Below, piece by piece: positions 1 through 5,283 of a stretch of DNA of 5,895 nt (position 1 is its first letter; the number at the start of each line of letters is the position of its first letter). The DNA is taken from the NCBI GenBank assembly GCA_041639705.1, contig JBEQBT010000217.1:1-5895 (forward strand), read 5' to 3'. Source of the DNA: JARDZI01 sp041639705 (GTDB lineage: Bacteria > Bacillota > Clostridia > Clostridiales > Caloramatoraceae). The position numbers were made by a program, and so were the translations under genes. The notes beneath the pieces were generated by a model. The model had not been told where the DNA came from. It made no database searches and saw nothing but the letters and a program-made list of their open reading frames with translations.

Positions 1-666
1 ACCCCAGTCAGTTAAACTAATACCAGTTTCATTTTTCTCAATTAGACCAAGTGGTTCAAATATATCTTCCAATATTTTTTTCATATATTTATTTTTAATC
101 ATCTCTTGAAGGACATAAGTATTACTCAAATAAATAAAATCTAAATATTCATATTTACTGCTTACCTCTGCAATTGTCAAATATTTGTTGTTAAGTTGAG
201 ATAAAAGACATGCTGTATATCTTCTTCCTTCTCTCTCAAGAAATCTATTATTATCAACACATCCAGTTACTTCCTTCCAGTCAAGCTTTTCCCAAATATA
301 CTTTATAATATCAATACCTGCAGATATTTTATCAGATAGAGTGAACAGCTTTCCATATGGTGTAAGTAGTATTTTTCCTTCTACATTCTCAACTAGCTTT
401 TGTTCTTCGATAAACCTAAGCAGGAAATCCAATTGGCCTTCAGGTATTTTAAATAGTTTTGCCAGTATGGGAAAAGCAGATCCTATCCTGCCACAAGGTA
501 CCTTTAACTCTTCTAAATCCATATATGTCAATAGCTCAATAGTATATGTCAATAATTTATTATTACAGCCTTTAATACCGGATAATACTTTATGAAGTTT
601 TTCCGTTTCTTTATCTTGGCAAACAAATCTTAAAGGCATGATTTTGGCTGTTATTTCGTTGTCCAT
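1..666 (-). CDS. Unrecognised protein with two winged-helix-like modules, 3' end cut off by window edge
   Basis: This open frame starts with ATG at 664-666 and runs without a stop to base 1, giving 222 residues; the C-terminus is off the window. GGGAGG (673-678) lies 6 nt upstream of the ATG and decides the start. I do not recognise the family. Two stretches share a layout typical of a winged helix: a helical segment, then a short basic/acidic turn and a 'leu-thr-x-x-gly' strand. They are roughly residues 77-110 (FIEEQKLVENVEGK followed by ILLTPYGKLFTL) and 160-222 (LTIAEVSS, later PLGLIEKNETGISLTDWG). The protein is rich in Lys, Glu and Leu, and has no signal peptide, transmembrane segment or metal-binding Cys cluster. 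By inference it is a cytoplasmic, possibly DNA-binding, protein. The CDS is certain from length, RBS and codon use; the function is not. It sits downstream of the methyltransferase gene on the same strand, but a 167-nt gap with its own promoter suggests independent expression. Confidence 0.8.
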   Translation of the reverse strand, partial: MDNEITAKIMPLRFVCQDKETEKLHKVLSGIKGCNNKLLTYTIELLTYMDLEELKVPCGRIGSAFPILAKLFKIPEGQLDFLLRFIEEQKLVENVEGKILLTPYGKLFTLSDKISAGIDIIKYIWEKLDWKEVTGCVDNNRFLEREGRRYTACLLSQLNNKYLTIAEVSSKYEYLDFIYLSNTYVLQEMIKNKYMKKILEDIFEPLGLIEKNETGISLTDWG

Positions 667-672
667 GGGTTT

Positions 673-678
673 CCTCCC
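673..678 (-). promoter_or_regulatory. Ribosome binding site (GGGAGG) of the unrecognised winged-helix-like gene
   Basis: GGGAGG lies 6 nt before the ATG at 664-666. The frame stays open upstream of this ATG, so the RBS is what identifies the start. Confidence 0.8.
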
Positions 679-745
679 AATTAAATGCGTTTTTACTCTA
701 ATATTAATCTTCTACATACTCAATATGATTTTATTTTCAGAAATA

Positions 746-774
746 ATTATAACATAATTTTTAAAAATATTAAA
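746..774 (-). promoter_or_regulatory. Candidate sigma-A promoter for the unrecognised winged-helix-like gene
   Basis: On the minus strand a perfect TATAAT (746-751) is preceded, after exactly 17 nt, by TTTAAT (769-774), a 3-of-6 match to TTGACA. Transcription would start near 739 and leave a leader of about 73 nt before the ATG. The -10 is strong and the -35 weak. The surrounding DNA is almost entirely A/T, so chance matches are expected. Confidence 0.45.
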
Positions 775-833
775 AATAAAGTATATATTTTTATCTTAAA
801 CAATTACCTTCACAATAAAAATAATAGCCTCTT

Positions 834-1775
834 TTATTGTTTTCTTAGTTTGCAAATAAAGAACCCTTCCATTTCCTTTGATGGAAGTATTCTAATTGCC
901 TTGTTAATGCTCTTATCCATTCCCTCACTGAATCCCGGTATTGCTCCATTAATTTTTAAATCTATATTTAATATCTCCATATTGAGATTGCTTACTGCAT
1001 AGTCAAGGACCTCTTCATTTTCCTTTTTGTTTAGTGTACAGGTTGAATAAACCATAATTCCGTCCTTTTTTAGAGCTTTATTAGCACTATCAAATAGTTT
1101 TTTCTGTATTTTTGAAAGCTTTTCTACTTCTCTTTTGGACCAATACTTAGAAGTAGATGCATCTCCTACTACAAATCTACCTTCACCACTACAGGGTGTA
1201 TCAAGTAATACTCTATCAAAATATTCAGTGTATTCATCTCCTATCTTTTCACCTCGACCTGTCACAACCTCTACAATACTTGCACCCATAACTTCAACCT
1301 TAGCCTTTAGTTTTTCACTTCTTATTTTATCTAGCTCATTTGCCAAAATATAACCTTCATTATTCATAAGGGCTGCCATCTGGGTAGTTTTACTACCAGG
1401 TGCTGCAGTTAAATCAAGAACTCTTTCACCTGGTTTAGGCTGTAATACAATTGGTGGGACCATACTTGAGAGACTTTGAAAGGAAATAAATCCTTTTTCA
1501 TATATATCAAATTTTTCTATGCCTCTTTCTCTGGAATTTTTAATTATAAATCCTTCATTATACCATTGAACCCTATCAAACTTTACATTATTTTCTCTAA
1601 AAAAGTTCATGAGACTCTGGGAATCATATTTTATTGTGTTAACCCTTAGGGTTAAGTATCTATCTGTAATCATACCCATCAGAATTTTATCTGCAACGAT
1701 CGGGGAATAGGTTTCATATAGCTCCTCAATAAAATCCCCAGGTAATTTTCTCCTTGCATCTCCAACAGAAGCCAA
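834..1775 (-). CDS. RsmB/NOP (NOL1/NOP2/Sun) family SAM-dependent RNA m5C methyltransferase, compact form
   Basis: The 313-residue product should transfer a methyl group from S-adenosylmethionine to C5 of a cytosine in RNA. The N-terminal part (1-110) has the family segments LPGDFIEELYETY and LTLRVNT. The Rossmann methyltransferase domain follows: motif I LDLTAAPGSKT (120-130), motif IV LDTPCSGEG (191-199, Cys195) and motif VI YSTCTLNKKENE (243-254, Cys246). In this family the motif VI cysteine attacks the base and the motif IV cysteine assists product release; both are present, so the enzyme looks active. It ends in the family's usual GFFICKL strand. Many bacterial RsmF proteins are about 450-480 residues with extra C-terminal RNA-binding domains, which are absent here. 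The length is closer to archaeal Trm4-type enzymes, so rRNA (RsmF-like) and tRNA (Trm4-like) targets are both possible. The start is TTG: an in-frame TAG lies 18 nt upstream, no other usual start codon lies between, and AAAGGA sits 9 nt before it. Confidence 0.93.
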   Translation of the reverse strand: MASVGDARRKLPGDFIEELYETYSPIVADKILMGMITDRYLTLRVNTIKYDSQSLMNFFRENNVKFDRVQWYNEGFIIKNSRERGIEKFDIYEKGFISFQSLSSMVPPIVLQPKPGERVLDLTAAPGSKTTQMAALMNNEGYILANELDKIRSEKLKAKVEVMGASIVEVVTGRGEKIGDEYTEYFDRVLLDTPCSGEGRFVVGDASTSKYWSKREVEKLSKIQKKLFDSANKALKKDGIMVYSTCTLNKKENEEVLDYAVSNLNMEILNIDLKINGAIPGFSEGMDKSINKAIRILPSKEMEGFFICKLRKQ

Positions 1776-1784
1776 AACTACACT

Positions 1785-1790
1785 TCCTTT
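1785..1790 (-). promoter_or_regulatory. Ribosome binding site (AAAGGA) supporting the TTG start of the RNA methyltransferase
   Basis: AAAGGA lies 9 nt upstream of the TTG at 1773-1775. An in-frame TAG just upstream of this site excludes a longer protein. The next in-frame ATG (Met33) would remove conserved N-terminal residues. Confidence 0.7.
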
Positions 1791-1817
1791 CTAATCTTCA
1801 ACAGCTCTTTAATATAC

Positions 1818-1845
1818 ATTATAATAAAAAATTCCCTTTTGTAAA
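1818..1845 (-). promoter_or_regulatory. Sigma-A promoter of the RNA methyltransferase gene
   Basis: On the minus strand, TTTACA (1840-1845, 5 of 6 to TTGACA), a 16-nt spacer and a perfect TATAAT (1818-1823) form the best promoter match in the window. Transcription should start near 1811, giving a leader of about 36 nt. This leftward promoter and the rightward pncB promoter lie back to back in the 237-nt gap. Confidence 0.65.
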
Positions 1846-1889
1846 ACTTATATATATGAATTGGATAAATTGCTCATAATAAATACAAC

Positions 1890-1918
1890 TTGTATTACCA
1901 TCTATTAAGTATTAAAAT
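1890..1918 (+). promoter_or_regulatory. Candidate sigma-A promoter of pncB
   Basis: TTGTAT (1890-1895, 3 of 6) is followed after exactly 17 nt by TAAAAT (1913-1918, 5 of 6 to TATAAT). The predicted start near 1925 gives a leader of about 88 nt. Other -10-like hexamers (GATAAT) occur downstream without a good -35, so the exact start is uncertain. I see no recognisable riboswitch in the leader. Confidence 0.45.
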
Positions 1919-1999
1919 GATAAAGGATAATCAAAAAAATAAGTTTAGCATGATGATAATTATTTTTAATTTTAATTTTTGAAAATTTACAGTATTTGT

Positions 2000-2005
2000 G
2001 AGGTG
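2000..2005 (+). promoter_or_regulatory. Ribosome binding site (GAGGTG) of pncB
   Basis: GAGGTG lies 7 nt before the ATG at 2013-2015 and fixes the pncB start. Confidence 0.8.
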
Positions 2006-2012
2006 AAAAGTA

Positions 2013-3482
2013 ATGTCTTGTATTTTTGATTGGAAAGAGGATAGAAATCTTACTCTGCTTGTTGATTTTTATGAACTTACAATGGCTTATGGCTATTTAA
2101 AAAATGGTGTAGGTGATAAAACTGCTTATTTTGATATGTTCTTTAGAAGAGTCCCAGATGGTGGAGGTTTCTGTATAATGGCTGGAGTACAGCAGCTAAT
2201 TGAGTATTTAAGGAACCTGAATTTTTCTGATGAAGACATATCATATTTAAAAAGCAAGGGCATTTTTGATGAAGAGTTTATAGATTACTTAAGAAATTTT
2301 AAATTTAAGTGTGATGTTTGGGCAGTGCCTGAAGGCACCCCTGTTTTTCCAGGAGAACCTTTAGTAGTAGTAAAGGGACCAGTCATACAGGCACAGTTTG
2401 TTGAGACCATGGTACTTTTATCAATAAATCATCAAACTCTTATAGCTACTAAGGCTAATAGAATTGTACGAGCTGCAAAGGGAAGGCCTGTATTGGAATT
2501 TGGCTCAAGAAGGGCACAGGGTTATGATGGTGCTATATTTGGTGCAAGAGCAGCATATATTGGCGGATGTTCTGGTTCTGCATGTACCATAACCGACAAG
2601 CTATTTGGAATACCAGCAGTTGGTACGATGGCTCATAGCTGGATACAGCTTTTTGAAAATGAATTAGAATCCTTTAGAGCATGGGCAAAAATTTATCCTG
2701 ATAACTGCCTTCTGCTTGTTGATACGTTTAATGTATTAAAATCAGGAGTACCAAATGCTATTAAGGTATTTAATGAAATACTTCTACCATTGGGTTTTAG
2801 ACCAAAGGGAATTAGAATTGACAGTGGTGACATAAAATATCTTTCTCAGAAAGCGAGAAAAATGCTTGATGATGCAGGATATCCTGATTGTAAAATAACT
2901 GCATCAAATTCATTGGATGAGTTTTTAATAACAGATATATTATCACAGGATGCAAAGGTGGATAGTTTTGGAGTAGGAGAAAGATTAATAACTGCTAAAT
3001 CCGAGCCGGTATTTGGCGGTGTATATAAGTTAGTTGCAGTTGAGGAAGGTAAAAAGGTAATTCCTAAAATTAAAATAAGTGAAAACGAAGAAAAAATAAC
3101 TAATCCTGGATTTAAGCAGTTATATAGATTGTATGATAAGAATACAAATAAAGCACTTGCTGATGTTATAACCTTTGCTCAGGAAGATATTAATGAAACC
3201 CTTCCATATGAAATATTTGATCCTATTTATACATGGAAAAGAAAAACACTTACTAACTTTACAGTTAAAAAACTTCTTGTACAAATATTTGAAAATGGTG
3301 ATTGTATATACAATAGTCCAAGTGTAATTGATATAAAAAAATTCTGTGAAGCACAGCTTCTGACCCTTTGGGAAGAGGTATTAAGATTTGAAAATCCTCA
3401 TAAATACTATATTGATCTTTCAACAAAGCTTTGGGCGACAAAGAAACGCTTGTTGAAACAGCATAGTGAATATTATAAATAG
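2013..3482 (+). CDS. pncB: Nicotinate phosphoribosyltransferase
   Basis: This enzyme joins nicotinate to PRPP, with ATP hydrolysis, to make nicotinate mononucleotide, the entry step of the Preiss-Handler NAD salvage route in the cytoplasm. The 489-residue length fits the longer bacterial branch of the family (Enterococcus-type, about 490 residues). Visible signatures in order: N-terminal LLVDFYELTMAYGYLKNG; FDMFFRRVPDGGGFCIMAGV (40-59); EFGSRRAQG (162-170), a phosphate/PRPP-side arginine segment; GTMAHSW (204-210), where His208 matches the family's phosphorylated histidine; LLLVDTFN (233-240); RIDSGD (268-273); and DSFGVGERL (317-325). The C-terminal part with YRLYDK is the family's small extra domain. 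No key residue appears missing. The gene stands alone on the plus strand, diverges from the methyltransferase gene, converges on the DUF362 gene and ends in a hairpin terminator, so it is probably monocistronic. Known bacterial NAD-salvage repressors exist, but I could not recognise an operator. Confidence 0.97.
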   Translation: MSCIFDWKEDRNLTLLVDFYELTMAYGYLKNGVGDKTAYFDMFFRRVPDGGGFCIMAGVQQLIEYLRNLNFSDEDISYLKSKGIFDEEFIDYLRNFKFKCDVWAVPEGTPVFPGEPLVVVKGPVIQAQFVETMVLLSINHQTLIATKANRIVRAAKGRPVLEFGSRRAQGYDGAIFGARAAYIGGCSGSACTITDKLFGIPAVGTMAHSWIQLFENELESFRAWAKIYPDNCLLLVDTFNVLKSGVPNAIKVFNEILLPLGFRPKGIRIDSGDIKYLSQKARKMLDDAGYPDCKITASNSLDEFLITDILSQDAKVDSFGVGERLITAKSEPVFGGVYKLVAVEEGKKVIPKIKISENEEKITNPGFKQLYRLYDKNTNKALADVITFAQEDINETLPYEIFDPIYTWKRKTLTNFTVKKLLVQIFENGDCIYNSPSVIDIKKFCEAQLLTLWEEVLRFENPHKYYIDLSTKLWATKKRLLKQHSEYYK

Positions 3483-3495
3483 GACTAATAAATAT

Positions 3496-3528
3496 AAATG
3501 TAGTGGCAGATTAAGCCGCTACATTTTT
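3496..3528 (+). terminator. Rho-independent terminator of pncB, perhaps bidirectional
   Basis: A 12-bp stem pairs AAATGTAGTGGC (3496-3507) with GCCGCTACATTT (3515-3526) around a 7-nt loop. It is followed on the plus strand by a short T run (3524-3528). The only non-Watson-Crick pair in plus-strand RNA is one U-G wobble (3504/3518). It begins 13 nt after the pncB stop. It also lies about 30 nt past the stop of the convergent DUF362 gene, so it may end that transcript too, though on the minus strand the wobble becomes an A-C mismatch and the T run is interrupted. Confidence 0.85.
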
Positions 3529-3557
3529 ATACTTGATTGCATTAAACAACTTTTCTC

Positions 3558-4442
3558 CTACTCGTCTATTGAAAATGCTTTTCCATATGCCAATTGGGAA
3601 AATTGTTTTTCTGCATCTACTAGCTTCATTCCCTTAAGATCAATATTTTCCAAGTTTCCTTGACCAATTCCGGATTTAATAAGCCTAAACAGGTAATTAA
3701 TAGCTTGTGGTCTAAATCCTAAAAGTCTTGCACAAATTGTATCCACAGCAACCGCATCCATTCCTGCTATAAGCATTCCCGTGTGTATTGGTATACCATT
3801 AGATGGACCAGTACCAATCATGGCGGGATTTAGGCTTACAACCGCCATATCTATTGGCACTTCTTCTGCCATAGCCCATATAAATCCATGTAAATCTTCA
3901 TGTATTCCTAGTGACTTTTTAGGATACCCATGAACATCTGCAGGTGGCCAACTCAGTGCCATATTTTTTATGGATGCTGACATTGTAGCTTCTTCATGAA
4001 ATTTAAGTTGAGTAAAGGATATTAAGACATCCGTTTCTTTAATTAGGTAATTTATTTTTGTATTCCTTACTATATCATGTTTTAGGTTTATCTCTATAAA
4101 TTCTCCTGAGTTTAAATCTACAAATTCCACCCCTTCTTCATCTATAATCCTCTTATATCCATATTCCTTATATACCTGCATGGTACTAGCTCCTCCAGAT
4201 CCTGCAGCTACAACAATTCTTTTAGGATTTTTTTCCTTAATAAGCCTGATTAACTCCCTTAAGGTTTCTTGCCCAACAGTAACTGCCTTTTCAGGAGGAT
4301 TCAAATTAACCAAATTAGTTGTTATAGTAACTGTATGGCTACTCTTTATAAAGTTATCCCAAGGAAGATATGCCACAGCATCCCTCAAAGCCTTTGATTC
4401 ATTCACATCCCTCCCTATTCCAACGATATTACTCTCAAGCAA
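3558..4442 (-). CDS. DUF362 domain protein, stand-alone form of unknown function
   Basis: The 294-residue product matches the DUF362 family along its length. The central segment has LKFHEEATMSASIKNMAL (146-163), corresponding to the family's 'K-x-H...G-x-K-N' region. A C-terminal segment has IGTGPSNGIP (209-218) followed by GMLIAGMDAVAVDTICARLLGF (222-243), the family's 'GxGP...D-x-VAVD...lLG' signature. An N-terminal region includes GSGGAS (81-86). The biochemical role of the family is not settled. Some relatives carry a ferredoxin-like 4Fe-4S domain, but this one has a single cysteine (Cys237), so it cannot bind such a cluster by itself. No signal peptide or membrane segment is seen, so it is probably cytoplasmic. 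The assigned start is TTG with AAGGAG only 4 nt upstream; an alternative ATT start is discussed under findings. It lies downstream of ctfAB on the same strand but is separated by a terminator and has its own promoter candidate, so a joint role is not implied. Confidence 0.88.
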   Translation of the reverse strand: MLESNIVGIGRDVNESKALRDAVAYLPWDNFIKSSHTVTITTNLVNLNPPEKAVTVGQETLRELIRLIKEKNPKRIVVAAGSGGASTMQVYKEYGYKRIIDEEGVEFVDLNSGEFIEINLKHDIVRNTKINYLIKETDVLISFTQLKFHEEATMSASIKNMALSWPPADVHGYPKKSLGIHEDLHGFIWAMAEEVPIDMAVVSLNPAMIGTGPSNGIPIHTGMLIAGMDAVAVDTICARLLGFRPQAINYLFRLIKSGIGQGNLENIDLKGMKLVDAEKQFSQLAYGKAFSIDE

Positions 4443-4446
4443 CCTA

Positions 4447-4469
4447 CTCCTTAAAATAATAAAACCTCC
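4447..4469 (-). promoter_or_regulatory. Two Shine-Dalgarno sites in tandem before the DUF362 gene
   Basis: GGAGG (4465-4469) and AAGGAG (4447-4452) both precede the DUF362 frame. The proximal one is 4 nt from the assigned TTG (4440-4442), which is short. The distal one has ideal spacing (7 nt) to an in-frame ATT at 4455-4457, with no ATG, GTG or TTG in reach. Confidence 0.6.
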
Positions 4470-4508
4470 CTATTGCATAATATTCTTATTATTACCAAAT
4501 AGAGAAAA

Positions 4509-4538
4509 TATATAACCATTACTGAGCATTAGTGTGAA
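4509..4538 (-). promoter_or_regulatory. Candidate promoter of the DUF362 gene
   Basis: On the minus strand, TTCACA (4533-4538, 5 of 6) is followed after 18 nt by TATATA (4509-4514, 4 of 6). The start would be near 4502, with a leader of about 60 nt. It lies just past the ctfAB terminator, as expected if the DUF362 gene is a separate unit. Confidence 0.4.
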
Positions 4539-4560
4539 ACTATTCATAAATTTTTCTGAT

Positions 4561-4600
4561 AAAAAAGCAGCCACTGATTGATACTTTTCAGCAGCTGTTT
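4561..4600 (-). terminator. Rho-independent terminator of the ctfAB operon
   Basis: In minus-strand RNA, AAACAGCTGCTGA (4600-4588) pairs with TCAGTGGCTGCTT (4577-4565) around a 10-nt loop, with one A-C mismatch and two G-U wobbles. It leads into a run of six T (4566-4561). It starts about 15 nt after the ctfB stop. The wobbles become mismatches in plus-strand RNA, so it acts leftward only. Confidence 0.85.
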
Positions 4601-4615
4601 ACGAATTAAAATATT

Positions 4616-5281
4616 CTATTGAAGCTCTATTACTTTAAGGTTTGAATCAATAATCAATTGGGCACCTGTGGCTTCTATTACTTCCTCAATAGTGGTATCA
4701 GGAGCGATTTCTCTTAAAATTAATCCATCCTTTGTTACCTCAATAACACCCATATCAGTAATGATTAAATCTACTTCACCTGCTGCGGTTAATGGAAGAT
4801 TACAGTTTTTTAATATTTTGTGGTCTCCCTTGGCTGTATGTTCCATTGCAATTATTACCTTCTTTGCACCAGCAACTAAATCCATTGCCCCTCCCATGCC
4901 AGGAACCATTTTACCAGGAATCATCCAATTTGCAAGATTTCCTTTTTCATCTACCTGGAGAGCACCAAGTACAGTAACATCAACATGTCCACCTCTTATA
5001 ATTGAGAAAGACATGGAGCTGTCAAAAAAAGCACCTCCATTAACAATTGTAGAAAGCTTAGCACCTGCATTTACTATATCCTTATCTTCTTGTCCGGCTG
5101 TTGGTGCTGGTCCTAATCCAATAAATCCATTTTCTGATTGTAAGGTTATTTCAATTCCTTTGGGAATATAATTAGCTACTTCAGTAGGAAGGCCTATGCC
5201 TAAATTTACAACATGTCCGTCCTTTAGTTCCATTGCTACTCTCTTAACTATCAGTTCTCTTCCTCTTTCCTTATCCAACAT
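4616..5281 (-). CDS. ctfB: CoA-transferase subunit B (butyrate/acetate-acetoacetate type)
   Basis: This is the catalytic beta subunit of a family I CoA-transferase that moves CoA between acyl-CoA and a short-chain acid, typically acetoacetyl-CoA with acetate or butyrate. The 221-residue length and whole sequence follow clostridial CtfB / E. coli AtoA. Key segments are VNLGIGLPTEVANYIP (25-40); QSENGFIGLG (48-57), in which Glu50 of the SENG motif is the residue that forms the glutamyl-CoA thioester; FFDSSMSFSIIRGGHVD (85-101); VTVLGALQVDEKGN (102-115); and GMGGAMDLV (128-136). No signature residue is missing. ATG is chosen because GGGAGGG sits 7 nt upstream. It begins 2 nt after the ctfA stop, so the subunits are co-transcribed. 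Which acid is used in vivo cannot be read from the sequence; a role in butyrate, acetone or amino-acid fermentation is an inference. Confidence 0.96.
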   Translation of the reverse strand: MLDKERGRELIVKRVAMELKDGHVVNLGIGLPTEVANYIPKGIEITLQSENGFIGLGPAPTAGQEDKDIVNAGAKLSTIVNGGAFFDSSMSFSIIRGGHVDVTVLGALQVDEKGNLANWMIPGKMVPGMGGAMDLVAGAKKVIIAMEHTAKGDHKILKNCNLPLTAAGEVDLIITDMGVIEVTKDGLILREIAPDTTIEEVIEATGAQLIIDSNLKVIELQ

Positions 5282-5283
5282 TT

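Noticed and set aside
341..595. Plus-strand open frame of 84 codons.
   Set aside because: It lies wholly antisense to the well-supported minus-strand gene at 1-666, has no good RBS, and its serine-rich product looks like a shadow translation.
763..792. Inverted repeat AAAAATAT / ATATTTTT in the gap upstream of the first gene.
   Set aside because: It has only A-T pairs and a 14-nt loop in DNA made almost wholly of A and T; expected by chance.
812..840. Perfect 9-bp inverted repeat (ACAATAAAA / TTTTATTGT) with an 11-nt loop overlapping the methyltransferase stop codon, considered as its terminator.
   Set aside because: The stem is nearly all A-T and in minus-strand RNA it is followed by GAAGG rather than a U run, so it would be a poor terminator.
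685..1002. Plus-strand open frame of 105 codons covering the gap and the methyltransferase 3' end.
   Set aside because: It is Asn/Ile/Phe-rich, half of it is antisense to conserved methyltransferase codons, and no Shine-Dalgarno site precedes it.
1776..2012. A riboswitch or structured RNA before pncB.
   Set aside because: Beyond a small AT palindrome I find no GC-containing helices or recognisable riboswitch core in this stretch.
4443..4560. A hidden small gene or small RNA between DUF362 and the ctfAB terminator.
   Set aside because: No open frame with an RBS is seen; the only signals are a promoter candidate and the DUF362 leader.
4668..5171. Plus-strand open frame of 167 codons.
   Set aside because: It is entirely antisense to ctfB, whose protein is conserved along its full length; a shadow frame.
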